Notes: a model not told the origin generated them from the letters alone. A stretch of DNA of 64,000 nt from Cepaea nemoralis (GCA_014155875.1 JACEFZ010011669.1:1-64000), one strand, 5' to 3'; positions 11,477 to 23,527 are shown, counted from the first letter of the stretch. Program-made: numbers and translations.

Positions 11477-12916
11477 TTGCCGCCAACATTCGCAACTGCG
11501 AGTTCTAACAAGACAAGTCACCTGAACAAGTCAAAAAGCCTGATACGGGGGAAAATGGCACGTGACAAGAACACCAAAAGACATGCGGTATCCAAGATGT
11601 GCAGCGAGGGAGCCGACAAGACCATCAAGAAGACAAACGCGGAAAACCTGCCTGTGAGCTGCAAAGAACCTGAAACTACAGTCACTATTGAAGCTACCAC
11701 GAGAAAAATTGATGACAGTCCACCACAGACAAGAGCCAAGACAGCTAAAAAGAAGGAGGAGAAGGACATCAGAGCCGGGAACACAGACTCAAAAACAGTC
11801 CGATGGATTGTCAAGCAGATTCAAGTGGAGCTATCAGATGAACAAATCCAGAAGCAGCTGCAGGAAAAAAATCTTCACATCAGAATCTTGAAGGCGGAGC
11901 GGTTCCTGATATAATAAAAAATCCCTACAATGCTAGCAGTGGTGACGACTGAGGGCAGCGAGATACCATGCCAGGTATCGATTAACCAGAAAACTCAACA
12001 GCCTGAAGGATTTATACCAAGGATTACTCAATGTTCCACATGCCAGAGGGCCGGCCACAGCAGAGCAAAATGTTGCAGTAAGACGGAAATCTACCACTAC
12101 TCCGCTTATCACCACGCCTTTAAGGAGTGTCCGCTGGCCAAGCTGGACATGGACTTCCGAGCACCCAACAGCAAAAGACAGTGCGCCAACTTCCTGGGCA
12201 AGCATGGAGCAAGATACTTGGGCTGTTCATACCTCCAAAGACACAGAGACGTCTTAAAGCTCGCCATTAACACAAAGACGCCATATAAAGAAGCAATGAG
12301 GAGGTGCGAGATGACCACGTGTATATCCCAAGCCTAAAGAGATCAACAGAACCAGATAGACGAGATGAAGAAGCAAGTCAAGGAAATACTGATGCCAGCA
12401 CCAACCAGCAATAATGAGAAGCTGCTGGCCGATATGAAAGAGATCCAACACAACATCAAACAAGAGATGGAGCACATGGCTAAGATGAAGAAGGAAAATG
12501 AGGAAATCCTACAAATGATCGTGACCGAAAGAGAACTACTGAACGCTGAAAGGATAAAGCACCAATCCAAACCAACAGATGAGATGAAGCAAGATGAAGC
12601 ACAACAAAAAAAAAACATTGAAAAACTGATGAAGACAATGCACAAAAAAGGAGGCAAAAAGACGCATGATGGGGCTAAGCCACAGACCAATCAGAAACAG
12701 CAAGAAGAAGCCAGTAGTCCAGCCACAATACCTAAGCAACTCGAGATGAAATCAGCATCCTGCCAGGTAGAGGAATATGACCTAGAGGAGTTCACCGAAG
12801 ATGACTGGAGAGAGTACGGAAAAGAGCACGCCGCCAACCTAGCTTACTTTGACGAAAAGACATGGCAAGCTGAACTACGATGCAACAAGTGGAGAAACAA
12901 AAAAATTCCTCTTTAG
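11477..12916 (+). pseudogene. Decayed LINE ORF1 (Gag-like, zinc knuckle)
   Basis: Three open pieces (11477-11914, 11930-12337, 12365-12916) lie in one frame and are separated only by in-frame stops, so this is one old gene. The first part is basic and ends in a segment like the RNA-binding part of LINE ORF1 proteins. The second has knuckles (CSTCQRAGHSRAKC, then a degenerate HHAFKEC set and RQCANFLGKHGARYLGC) in the arrangement seen in Jockey/CR1/I-type ORF1. The third is a charged coiled coil. It would bind LINE RNA. No downstream ORF2 is present; a T run near 13173-13190 follows. Confidence 0.75.
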
Positions 12917-13224
12917 GACTGAAACCAGTCAAGCCAGACGAGCCAGGAGCCTCATTAGCAAAAATAAACCACCAGAAGAGACGGGAACAAAAGACAACCG
13001 CCGACCAATCCCCAAGCTGACGTCACAGACACAAACGCTTACATAACCAGTCCAAGATAGGACTTACTCATAAGAGCGCACAAGACAAGAAACAGGGCTA
13101 AAAACCCACAAAAACCATGGCTCTCAACAGTAACTACCACTGAGGAAGCAGGTTAGACGAGACCAAATTTTGAATTTTTTTTTTTTTTTTTAAATTGGAA
13201 TTGGAATATATTTTATTTCTGATT

Positions 13225-14045
13225 GGCTTAAATGGTAGATATGAATATATATTATCTCCGATTGGCTTGATGCTGATTGAGTTTAGTGATCAATAGAGAC
13301 ATCACTGTTTGCTGATTGGACTCAATTATAAATGGAGATATTTTGTGCAGACAGGATTCAATGATGAATAGAAATATCACTTTGTGCTGATTGAATTCAT
13401 TGATAACTTGCAATATTTGTTTACTGGATTCAGTGATGAATAGAAACATCACTTTTTACTGATATGATGAAATAATAAATAAAATTATCACTTTTTGTTA
13501 AGTTGATGCAATCATAAACAGATGCTGGTTGGGCCAGATGATAAAAAGAGCATCACTTTATGCTTAGTGGGACCATTGATAAATAATATATGGTTTTGTT
13601 GACTGGATTCAATGGTAAATAGGGAATCACCTTTTGCTAATCAGATTCAATAATTAATATAGATTCTGTTCATCCATCTCTTGATGTTATCTTAATACTT
13701 GTATCATTGTCTACCTCTTGCTCGCTTGCCTTCAACCTTACTCTCCAGTATGGTTTTTATATAAGTGTTATCTTTTAACATGGTCGAAATATTTCACTTG
13801 CCTCTTTTATATTTTTTCATCAACTCTCTTTTCATTCCCAGTTTTTAGTTATTTGGATATTGATATCACATTTTTTATTCAGTTGGACTCAATGATAAAG
13901 AGACATATTACTTTTTGCTGGTTGAACTCATCAGTAAATTTAAACAATCACTTTTTACTGACTGGATTCAACAATAAACTGATATCACTTTCTGTTGATT
14001 GGATTCAGTGATAAACAGAGACATCACTTTTTATTGATTATCCAA
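13225..14045. repeat. Degenerate minisatellite, unit about 46 bp
   Basis: Diverged units resembling 'TTTTTGCTGATTGGATTCA' plus 'ATGATAAATAGAGACATCAC' follow one another, interrupted by unrelated sequence at about 13660-13865. Unit length varies and substitutions are many, so this is the oldest-looking array in the window. Confidence 0.75.
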
Positions 14046-14255
14046 GTCAAAAACCTCAATAGAGACATCCAATATGTCTGAGTGTTTACAGCACAAAACA
14101 GCAGCAAAAAAAAAAAGGACAGATTTTGGACAATATGTACAAATATTGTTTATATATTCAGACTTGTCATTTATAAAGCGCACTGTAAATTGTCACCAAA
14201 GAAACTGTTTTAAAGCAACACTAAGTGTGTAAATGATCAATCATATGTGTCCTAC

Positions 14256-14495
14256 CTCCAGACGCAGCTGAAGCAGATGTGCCTGTGAAAGGAGCAGCCA
14301 TCAAACTCTCAATGCTGAAGTCTCCACAGCTGTGTAACCAAGAGGTCACAGCCTTGACCAAGGCTCGGGTCCTCACAAAAATGATGCCACGTGAAGCTTC
14401 TCCTTTGTCTATAATGTACTCTGTCAAGCAAGACTTTAGGAGCGTCAAGTTTGGGTTTTCTAAATCCAGTCGATCTGTCATCTCCTCTTGTAGCT
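14256..14495 (-). CDS. RLR exon: helicase domain 2 start, motif IV
   Basis: 240 bp, entering in phase 1 after an AG at 14496-14497 and leaving in phase 1 at a GTAGG donor. It encodes ELQEEM, the NPNLTLLKSCLTEYI segment typical of the second RecA-like domain, and motif IV GIIFVRTRALVKAV. It ends in APFTGTSASAASGG, just before where RLRs carry the GMT/Q segment and motif V. The next exon was not found in the 14 kb to the left, so it lies beyond the window. Confidence 0.92.
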
Positions 14496-14699
14496 CTGGA
14501 TATTGGAAAAATTGTAGTGGTCTTTACAATATTCACTCATATATTTAGTCATCAAAATATATGTGGATATAATACACACAGACACCTTGGTGCAAGATGA
14601 AGTAAAACACCATCAATATCTTAATAATCATTCTACTATCTTTTTTGGGTCAAGTTGTGATTGGCTGATGGGATACCTGTGATTAAGAAGTTGTGTTAA

Positions 14700-15600
14700 C
14701 GTAAACTGTGCTTTACAGAAAACATTAAGTTGTATCAATATTAGACATATATCTAAATGTGTGGCTTAGAGAAAACCTCAAGTAGTATTAATGTTATATA
14801 TATATCTAAACATGTGGCTTAGAGAATACATCAAGTTGTATCAATGTTAGACACAAATCATTAAGTTGTATCAATGTTAGACAGAAAACATCAAGTTGTA
14901 TCAATGTTAGACAGAAAACATCAAGTTGTATCAATGTTAGACAGAAAACATCAAGTTGAATCAATGTTAGGCAGAAAATATCCAGTTGCTACTGGTACTA
15001 TTGGGGTTGGAACTCTTCGCTGGCTTCAGAGGATGGGGACGGATCACTTATGGGAATGCCCCGAATACTCTGATGTCGGTTCCTAAATCAAGCAATCAAT
15101 CAATCAATCAATCAATATCAAGTTGTATAAATCTTAGACGGAAAACCTCAAGGTGTATCAATGTTATACATATAACTGGATGTATAACTATGAGAAAACA
15201 TCAAGCTGTATAATGTCAGATGTATATCTAAACGTGTGGCTAAGAGAAAACATCAAATTGTATCAATGTCAGTCATATATCTAAATGTGTGGCTAAGAGA
15301 AAACATCAGTTTGTATCAGTGTCAGACATATATTTAAATGTGTGGCTAAGAGATACCAGCAAGTTGGATCAGTGTCAGGCATATCACTGGATGTGTGGCT
15401 AAGAGAAAGCATCAAGTTGTATTAATGTCACACACATAACTGGATGTGTGGCTAAGAGAAAACATCAAATTATATCAATGTCAGACATATAACTGGATGT
15501 GTGGCTAAGAGAAAACATCAAGTTGTATTAATGTCACACACATAACTGGATGTATGGTTAAGAGAAAACATCAAATTATATCAATGTCAGACATATCACT
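14700..15600. repeat. Minisatellite, about 53 bp units with 30 bp subunits
   Basis: Units of about 53 bp contain GTGTGGCTAAGAGAAAACAT followed by CAAGTTGTATCAATGT. Between 14840 and 14985 the repeat collapses to 30-bp units. A short foreign segment at 15003-15115 interrupts it. Confidence 0.85.
15003..15115 (+). mobile_element. Short LINE-like 3' tail fragment
   Basis: About 110 bp unrelated to the surrounding minisatellite ends in a (TCAA)n microsatellite at 15093-15115. That is the kind of short-repeat tail left by CR1/RTE-type LINEs or dependent SINEs. It is too short to classify. Confidence 0.45.
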
Positions 15601-15715
15601 GGAGGAGGAGTAAGGAAGTAAAAGACCCCTTTAAACACCTTCAGGCATATTGGGTATATGGTGCTAGAATCATATTTGTATTGACCAACTGGCACTGAGT
15701 GGTTAACTGAAAACA

Positions 15716-16100
15716 TCAAGCTGAATCAATGTTAGACAGAAAACATCAAGCTGAATCAATGTTAGACAGAAAACATCAAGATGAATCAATGTTAGACAGA
15801 AAACATCAAGCTGAATCAATGTTTGACAGAAAACATCAAGCTGAATCAATGTTAGACAGAAAACATCAAGCTGAATCAATGTTTGACAGAAAACATCAAG
15901 ATAAATCAATGCTAGACAGAAAAAATCAAGTTGTATCAATGGTAGACAGAAAACATCAAGCTGAATCAATATTTGAAAGAAAACATCAAGCTGAATCAAT
16001 GTTTGGCAGAAAACATCAAGCTGAATCAATATTTGACAGAAAACATCAAGCTGAATCAATGTTTGACAGAAAACAACAAATTGTATACATGATCGATAGA
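15716..16100. repeat. 30-bp minisatellite
   Basis: About thirteen units of GACAGAAAACATCAAGCTGA plus ATCAATGTTA. It shares its core with the 30-bp subunits at 14840-14985. The unit is a multiple of three, so both strands are open for over 130 codons, but this is repeat translation and not a gene. Confidence 0.9.
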
Positions 16101-16189
16101 AAGCATCAATTTTCAACCAAAAACCTAATATCTGAGGTTTGTAGTAGTTTCTAGATTAAACTAAAGTAAGGTCAGCTAGAAAAATTTAC

Positions 16190-16328
16190 CTGAGAAAGAT
16201 TCAAAATAATCCTTTTCATCTTGTGTGCAGTCCTCGTTGTTCTGATAATGGTCAAAGCACCTCTGTAAATATGCCATGACATGCCTCAGCAGAACCAGGT
16301 CATGCAGCTCAAGGGCAACATTGTATGT
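16190..16328 (-). CDS. RLR exon: helical insertion end
   Basis: 139 bp, phase 0 in (acceptor TTGCAG) and phase 1 out (donor GTAAAT). It encodes TYNVALELHDLVLLRHVMAY and then a charged segment ending DEKDYFESFS. It aligns with the helical region between the two RecA-like domains of RIG-I (HEL2i/bridging helices). Phase joins correctly to the exon at 14256-14495. Confidence 0.9.
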
Positions 16329-16439
16329 CTGCAACAGAAACACAGAAGTTAGCTTGTCACTCTCAGATACGGATCTTGTCTGAAACAAAGCTGTGCTGAG
16401 ATAAAACAGAATATACATTACATGTACACAGAAAGGCAG

Positions 16440-16636
16440 CTGCCTCTCAGCAACTGCAAGAATCGGCAGCGGTTTGCACTGCGCTGGTAACTTACGGGGA
16501 TATGTGAGCCGGCCGTTCAGAAAGCAATGGCAAACTACTGAATGTAAAACTTGCCTAGTACATCAATAGCAGCTGAAAAAATGCTGGTGTTGACTGCAAC
16601 AATCCTGTAAGGGATATGCAACATTTAAAAAAACAA
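16440..16636 (+). mobile_element. SINE copy, diverged head
   Basis: The body from about 16502 (GAGCCGGCCGTTCAGAAAGC, AATGGCAAACTACTGAATGT) matches the tRNA-derived SINE at 48182-48420. The head region is more diverged and its box B is not clear. It ends in a short A run. Confidence 0.75.
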
Positions 16637-16726
16637 TAGACAGAAACACAGAAGTTAGCTAGTCACACCTCAGACATAGAATTTTGTCTGAAATAAAGTT
16701 GTGACGAGATAAAAGAGAACATACAT

Positions 16727-17031
16727 TGTTGTTTGTCCATCAAGAATGATGCTGACCATTCATTTCATCCAGTGGGGGTTGAAAGTATGGAGCCATGAGT
16801 TCTAAAATGGCTGATAAGGCCTATTTTGGCTCGAAATGTTCTTTGACAATGTGGGTAAAGAATGCTTGACGTTCCAGGAGGATGATCTCATGCAGTGGTT
16901 TTTGTGTCCTGCCTTTTCTTCACAGCTCTTGCAGTCCTGGTTGCTTCACAAGTGACTGCACCCTTGTGTAACGATGTACACTACGAATTTCGGTCTTTAG
17001 CAGCTGTGTCCCAGGTGTCGAGATATTATAC
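16727..17031 (-). mobile_element. 5'-truncated 3' end of zinc-finger LINE (family C)
   Basis: This matches the 3' end of the LINE at 32356-36231, starting with TTGTTGTTTGTCCATCAAGA at the 3' side. It includes the C-terminal zinc-finger coding part, here with frame damage. The motif ATACATT flanks both sides and is a likely target duplication. Confidence 0.85.
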
Positions 17032-17090
17032 ATTAAATATAGACAGAAACACAGAAATTAGGTAGTCACATCTCTGACACAGGATCTTTA

Positions 17091-17840
17091 TAGATCTACA
17101 CACTATACTATACATATGACACACAATCTACACACTATAAACTTCATATGACACATCATCTACACACTATAATATACTCATGACACATCATCTACACACT
17201 ATGAAATATACCGATGACACATCTTCTACACACTATAACAGTATGATGACACATCATCTACACACTATAACACTATGATGACACATCATCTATGAACTAT
17301 AACATACATATGACAAATCATCTACACACTATAATATACATAGTATCTTCATCTACACACTATAGTATACATAGTACCTTCATCTACATACTATAACACA
17401 ATGATGACACATCATCTACACACAATAACACACATATGGCAGATCATCTACACACTATAACAGAATGATGACACTTCATCTACACACAATAACATACATA
17501 CGACACATCATCTTCACACTATAATATAACACAATGATGACACATCATCTACACACTATAACATACACATGGCTGATCATCTACACACTATAACAGAATG
17601 ATGATGCTTCATCTACACACAATAACAGAATGATGACACTTCATCTACACACAATAACATAGATATGACACATTAATTTCACACTATAATACACATAGTA
17701 AACATCATCTACACACTACAAAACAATGATGACACATAATAAACACACTGTAACACAATGATGACACATTATCTACACAATATAACACAATGATGACACA
17801 TCATTTACACACTATAACACAATGCTGACACACTATCTCA
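17091..17840. repeat. 32-bp minisatellite
   Basis: Units of about 32 bp built on ACACATCATCTACACACTAT and AACACAATGATG. The same family occurs at 32216-32355 and 36232-36398. Units vary in the ACATACATATGAC part. Confidence 0.9.
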
Positions 17841-19008
17841 TTCATTCATTTTGGCACCTTGCCGTCTTGACAGACGATAGTTTGATACATTGTGCTTCAA
17901 AAAGGCTTAATAACTACGGCCCATGGTGGTGGTGAATGTGACTGATAAGGTCAATTTGTGCTGTAAATGTTTGTATACAGTGGATGCATGTGAGCACATG
18001 GTCATTTTCACCATCATGCACTATCTTACGTCTCACACGCTCAGTGTGTGACCTATCTGCAACAATTTCCTCCTTTGTCTTTATTCCATTTCTGATATTT
18101 GCCCTCCATGCAACACATTCAGCAGCGACTTGCTCCCAATGAACATTATCAATGCCTGTATCGTACTTTGTATTGTAGTAGAGGCCGATCCTGAGATCTC
18201 TTACCCATCTGTAATTCACCGAAAAAGATATCCTTTGGTATTCTACCATCATCCATCCTCCTAAGATGTCCTATCCATCTAAGTCTATGAAGACTGAGCA
18301 TGGAATATACTGTCACACAACCTGATCTTTCCAATACTTCAGTATTTACAATTTTGTCTTGCCACTTAGTACCAAGTATTCTTCGCAGACACTGCATATG
18401 AAAGCTGTATAAACGTTTCTCTTGGTGTGAGCAAGTTGTCCAGGCTTAACTGCCATAAAGAAGATTACTAAGGACACAGGCTTGATAGACAAGGACTTTT
18501 ATTTTGGCAGTAAGCTTCCTGTTCTCCCAGACTCTTTTTCTTAACCTGTTCATTGTTGTTGCTGCCTTGCCAATCCCGATGTTGATTTCCTGATCTAGGG
18601 ATAATGTGCTATTTACCTCTGATCCTAGATGTGTAAAATGGTCTACCATCTCTAGTTCGGCATCATCAATAAAGACTGATGGTACCCCATGTGCACCTTG
18701 TGACATAATCTGCATCTTCGTTTTGCTAATTGTTAAACCAAATTCGGAACAAGCATTGGAGAATCCAGATAGTAAACGTAATTCTTCCTCAGAGTGGGTC
18801 GTAACTGCAGCAACATCTGCAAAAAGCAACTCTTTGATCAGTACCCTCCTAATTTTGGTCTTGGCCTTCAATCTCTGACCATTGTAGGGGCCGTCTGAGC
18901 GTGAGTGAATGTATATACCACCATCCTGATCATGAAAGGCATATTTCAGTAGAAGGGAAGAGTATATTCCAAAGAGGGTGGGAGCTAGTACCTTGCTTAA
19001 CACCATTC
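17841..19008 (-). mobile_element. Zinc-finger LINE fragment (family B)
   Basis: A 5'-truncated LINE copy covers the last third of the RT and the C-terminal region: 18446-19006 holds APTLFGIYSSLLL, LLFADVAAV (a damaged FADD box) and the later RT thumb. 18149-18397 and 17914-18252 hold the C-terminus with a C2H2 finger CIHCIQTFTAQIDLISHIHH. Frameshifts separate the pieces. The 3' end is a short (TCAT)n tract at 17838-17852. A plus-strand relative lies at 55825-56517. Confidence 0.88.
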
Positions 19009-19490
19009 TTTGCAGTGATGTGTGTATGTATGGGGCGTGTGGGTGGGTGAGGGATGTGTGGGAGGAGGATGTGTGTTTGGGTTGGTGTGTTTGCGTGGGT
19101 GTTGGTGGGTAGTGGGATGTGTGGGTGGGGTGTGTGGGTGTGGTAGGTGGGGGATGTGTGTGTGGGTGGGTGCGTTAGGGCATGTGTAGGGGCTGTAGGG
19201 GATGTGTGTCTGCGTGGGAGATGTGTGTGTTGGTTGGGGAATGTGTGTCAGTGGGGGATGTGTGTGTGCTTGTTGGGGTGCATGGGTGGGTGGGGAAATA
19301 TGTGTGTGGATGGAAAGATGTGTGAGTGGGTGAGGGATATGTGTGTTTGTGCAGGATGTGTGTTTGTGAGGGGTATGTGTGTGTGGTTGGAGGGTGTGTG
19401 GGTGGGTGGGTGAAGCATGTGTGTGTGGGTGAGCTTGTGTGGATTGGGGTATGTGTGAGTGAGTGGAAAGATGCATGTGGGTCAACCTGT
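19009..19490. repeat. GT-rich low-complexity tract
   Basis: Nearly pure G and T on the plus strand, with irregular units such as GGGATGTGTGTGTGGGTGGG. It resembles the tract at 60876-62115. Open frames here are compositional artefacts. Confidence 0.9.
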
Positions 19491-19554
19491 GGTTGACACC
19501 TTGGAAGTCAGAAATTCTCTTATTCTTGACTACCCCAATCATGGTTTTAAGTAG

Positions 19555-20900
19555 TCATCATCATCATCATCATCATCATCAAGTGCCCTGCCAGCTGGCA
19601 GATCTCGGTCTTTGGTGTTCAGGATCAACTCTGCTGCTGATATTCCTCCGTGCCACCGTCTCAATCCATCCAGCATCATTTATCTTGGTCTACCTCTGTC
19701 TCTCTTCTCCTCGATCTTTCCAGTTGTCACGATGTTCTCCAATGCCTCTCTTCTCATTACATGACCAAAGAAAGCTGTTTGTCTCTTTCTTATTGTTGTA
19801 TATAGTGCTCTAGTTTCATTAGCCTGTTTCAGGCAGTCGTCGTTAGTTACTCTGGCAGTCCAAGGAATTCGCAACATTTGTCTCAGGAACCACATCTCTG
19901 TTGCTTCTAATTTCTTTTTAATTTGTTCATTTACATTCCAAGATTCACTGCCATACAGCAAAACTGGTTCTACATAGCATTTCAGAACTCTCTTTCTTAC
20001 ACTCAGTGAAAGTGACCTATTGCACAAGATACTCTTCATTTTCTGAAATGTGGCCTTTGCTTGCCCTATTCTGCTCTTAATCTGTTGGACATCTTCCATC
20101 TGATGTTATAAATGTCCCTAGGTATCTAAAATTATCCACTTGGTTAAGAATCTTTCCTTCTATTTCTATGTCACATTTTGGTGTCACCATTTTCTTTGAT
20201 ATCACCATTGTTACTGTTTTCTTGATATTCAAGGAGAGTCCTTTCCTTGCACTCTCTGTTACTACAGTGTCCAACAATTGTTGTAGGTCTGTTGATTTAT
20301 CTGCCACCAATACTGTGTCATCTGCATAGTGTATATTATTTATATTATAACCTCCAACTAGTATTCCTGGCATCTCTTTGATCTCTCTCATTATTACTTC
20401 GCTATATAGGGAGAAGAGATCTGGTGACAAGACACATCCCTGTCGTACTCCTAGCTTTATGTGTTCGTAACTACCCTCTTTATTTCAAATTTTAATTGCT
20501 GCTACTTGGTTCCAGTAAATATTCTTTATTATTCTTAAATCTTTCCAATCAATGTTGCTATCTTTCAACATTTTAATCAGTTCATCATGTTTACTTTATC
20601 AAATGCCTTAGTATAATCTATGAAGCATAAATATATGTCTTTCTGTTTCTCTATTGACCTTTCTATTAGTGCTTTAATGTATATATTGCATTGTTTGTGC
20701 CCTTTCCCTCCACAAATCCATAGTGTTCTTCACTAATTTCCATTTTTATTCTCTTTCTGGTTCTTCTCATTATGATTCTGAGCAGAAGCTTAGTGATATG
20801 GTTGTTGAGGTTAATTGTACGAAAATCTTCACATTCAATTGCTCCTGGTCTTTTTGGTATAGCTATAAATACAGATTTCAGCATATCACTGAGTAAATAT
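19555..20900 (-). mobile_element. RTE-like LINE, 3' half (family E)
   Basis: This is the 3' half of a LINE whose 5' half is at 29738-31610; an LTR element interrupts it. It covers the RT middle and C-terminal region, then a tail of (GAT)n near 19556-19580. The reading frame at 20900 continues directly into 29738 when the LTR element and one copy of the 5-bp duplication are left out. Confidence 0.93.
19680..20890 (-). pseudogene. RT domain and C-terminus of family E LINE
   Basis: Three open pieces cover the RT. 20666-20884: SVFIAIPKRPGAIECEDFRT then YGFVEGKGTNNAIY. 20077-20430: SPDLFSLYSEVIMREI then the catalytic HYADDTVLV box. 19680-20099: RVLKCYVEPVLLYGSESW, EMWFLRQMLRIPWTARVTN and FGHVMRREALENI, the C-terminal block of RTE-like LINEs. 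Frame breaks between the pieces show it is dead. Confidence 0.88.
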
Positions 20901-21905
20901 TGTCACAGCCTCACATAAGGGCGGTACCAACATAAAAGTAAGAGAACGAACGAACGAACGAACAAACTTTATTTTCAAAGGGTTAAGAATTGGGCACACA
21001 GGCCCGTCTAACATTCTGCCCTTCTATCACTCTCTTTCATACATTATTTCATTCACACATCATTCAAGGCTAACAGAGAACAACAACAATATAAACGATA
21101 TGCATTATAAAGGCATGGGCAAAATGCGAACATCAAAACTACACGACACATTAATATTAGATAATGGTCTTACACTTGTTGTTAGCCATGTGGAATATAC
21201 TGGCCTACCAAAAGGGGACTGGCTGTTATACTAGGGTTTTGTTATTATTATTATTATCTCTATTATTAAGGGGGAAGGTAATCCATATTGAGATAGTGTT
21301 CGAATAATTTGCGATTATATGAAAAGGGATTGGTGATGTCTTTGATTTCTTGTGGAAGATTGTTCCACAGCTGAGCTGCAGAGTACGTTAAGCTTGTTTT
21401 GTAGAGAGACTAGAGAAGGGATAGAACTCCAGCTAAAGGGAAAGAACCGAGTCACTCGAAGGCTCGAATAATCCAGAGCCTTCTCGAAGGACCGGTCAGT
21501 GTGTCCACAGCCCTGTGGACACCGATGGGGCCCGCCGATTGCGGGGTCCACGAGAAACTCAGAGAGAGTTACCACCCGTGTCGGATTGCGACACGTGTGG
21601 AAAGGCAGACACGGACTGGACATCGAGGAAGCAACAGGGCTTACCTTAAGGGGGACTTGATAGTTTAGACCCAAGTGTATTTAGGGGTCTTATGCATATG
21701 TTAGATAGCTGATAGAGTTGTTGTAATAATCATGTTTATTGTAAACTCCTGTGATACGCAACTTGCAGATTGCTGGCTTGCGAAAACTCTCTTCGCCAGC
21801 TTACTGTAACATAATAATAATAAATGATGTTAGATTGCATATGAACGGAGTTTGTTGCCTGTATGAGCCCGAGTTTCATTCCCCTAGAGATCTAGGACGG
21901 TGACA
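20901..21905 (+). repeat. 5' LTR, with an insertion
   Basis: Starts TGTCACAGCC and ends GACGGTGACA. Bases 20946-21407 are an insertion plus its AGAGA duplication; without them the LTR is 543 bp, identical in length to the 3' LTR. I count five single-base differences between the two LTRs, about 99 percent identity. Confidence 0.95.
20946..21402 (-). mobile_element. CR1-like LINE 3' end inside the 5' LTR
   Basis: On the minus strand this encodes the C-terminal end of a CR1/L2-like RT protein (YSAAQLWNNLPQEIKDITNP, then a stop). A 3' UTR follows, ending in CCCTTTGAAAATAAAGTTTG and (TTCG)n. AGAGA at 20941-20945 and 21403-21407 is the target duplication. The 3' UTR end matches the one at 62200-62303. 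Confidence 0.88.
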
Positions 21906-21912
21906 GGCTATT

Positions 21913-21930
21913 TGGGGGCAAGCCGGTTTT
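21913..21930 (+). promoter_or_regulatory. Primer-binding site, tRNA-Pro-like
   Basis: Seven bases after the 5' LTR comes TGGGGGCAAGCCGG. Its first seven bases match the TGGGGGC start of proline-tRNA primer sites and it continues with partial similarity. It would prime minus-strand DNA synthesis. Confidence 0.6.
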
Positions 21931-22517
21931 GGCAATCACAAGCTTTACTTTCCAGACAGCTCTTGGTTTTGCCAAGTAAAAAAAAATATATATATATCAA
22001 CTTTCATATATGACAAAGTCAAAAACTTTGCAGCTATCATCATATTATCGGTGAATGAACTATTATAGTCCCTCTACAAAAATATTTGATATTTGAAATT
22101 ATGATGATGTTCATAAAATTAGACATTGACATGACTGTGACAATTACATTGACAGTTACTAATTTTTTTTTTATTCCAACATCAGATTGTTCCGCGAAAT
22201 ATCGTGTGTATGTAACCTGTACTCCAGCAGTGGCGAGAAAACAGGAAAACAAAACAAGACTACAGTCGAGAGATCAGGAAAAATCAGATGAGTAACATTT
22301 CATGCTCATTATATCCCTAAGCGATACTCATCCATGATTCATTGATGTAACATTTTTCTTTGTATTGATCTTTATGTATATGCTAATCCCATAACCAAGT
22401 AAACCTGCTCGTGTAAATTTGAATGTAAATATTAAGGGGGATAACCAACTTTTGTACACCCAAACTAATTTCAAAGGGATTTAATTTCAATAAAGTGAAC
22501 AATAACTAAAATACAAG
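21931..22517 (+). other. 5' leader of the LTR element
   Basis: AT-rich leader between primer site and gag with no recognised gene. It should contain packaging signals, none of which can be pinned from sequence alone. Confidence 0.5.
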
Positions 22518-23430
22518 ATGTCAACATTAGAACAGTGCATTGAATTAGGTATTAGGTTAGGATATATTGAGGAAAAACTTTCAGAATGGGCACAAAAGAC
22601 ACATTCAGAAAATATTGCACGAGAAGACAGAGCAACAGAAAGGGAAGAGAAAAAGATGCAAGCAGAAAGAGAAGAGAAAAAGATGAAGATGCAAATTGAG
22701 TCTGAGGAAAGAAAGATGCAAATTGAAGCTGAAGAAAAGAAAATGCAACTGCAGGCTCAAGAGAAGAAGATGCAAATGGAGCTCGAGGCTGCGATCAAGC
22801 AAGCCCAATTAAATGCAGAAACACAGATAAAACTGAAACAAATGGAAATTGACCCCAACTTAGAAATGTCAGTAAACAAAATTAGAAGTAAAGAAGATGA
22901 ACAAAAATACAACAAATATAAAGGCCTAGTCAAGCCGTTTTGTTCAGGAGATTCAATAAGCGCATACTTAGAGAACTTCGAGTGTTTGATGACTTACCAT
23001 AATGTCGCAAAAGTTGACTGGTCATTTATTCTGATGAGAAATTTAGCTTTAGAGCCCTTAAAAGTAATAGAGACAGTTCCACAAGACATGAGGAAAGATT
23101 ACGACTATTTGAAACAAAGAATACTACAACATTTTTCACTAGATACAGCAGGCTATCATCTAGTTCTCAAAATTAACCCCATTACCTAACCAAACTTCCA
23201 TAGACTACGTGTCTACAGTCCAAGATATTTGTACAAAATGGATAACCTCAGCAAAAACAAATAACAACCATGATAAACTGAAGGAGCTAATTATAATTGA
23301 TAAAATTATTAGCACAATACCAACACCTTTTTCTAAATTTTTGAGGCAAATGGATTGTAAAACTATCCAAGAAATAGAAAATAAGGGGAGTGCATATTTT
23401 ACAGCGAACCGCGATATTTTTTCAGTTTAA
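22518..23430 (+). pseudogene. Gag of Gmr1-like element, frameshifted
   Basis: A true ATG at 22518 opens a protein with a long charged coiled coil (repeated EREEKKMQ/EAEEKKMQ heptads, about residues 35-110). A capsid region follows (FCSGDSISAYLENFE, then LEPLKVIETVP). The frame stops at 23189 and the SCAN-like helical part continues at 23209-23430 in another frame (CTKWITSAKT, KIISTIPTPFSKFLRQM). A further frame change separates it from the zinc-knuckle frame at 23528. The coiled coil plus SCAN-like region is usual for several metazoan gypsy lineages. Confidence 0.8.
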
Positions 23431-23527
23431 ATATGAGCCAAAATGAAACAGCAGCGGTACAAACACCAAATATTCAAAACCAAATGAAAATAGGTTCAAA
23501 CAACGCTCTAAGTTCACAAAACCAGTC

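Larger units (their letters stand above)
16336..17090. repeat. Three copies of a 95-bp intron segment
   Basis: The sequence CAGAAACACAGAAGTTAGC and the following 80 or so bases occur at about 16336, 16637 and (partial) 17039. A SINE body separates copies one and two, and a LINE 3' fragment separates copies two and three. The first copy begins at the splice acceptor side of the RLR exon ending at 16328. Confidence 0.75.

Noticed and set aside
12365..12916. Stand-alone coiled-coil gene
   Set aside because: It is in the same frame as the two upstream pieces with LINE-type zinc knuckles and is best read as the end of one decayed LINE ORF1.
22086..22295. Short frame in the LTR element leader
   Set aside because: 69 codons with no similarity, lying in the leader before a well-supported gag start.
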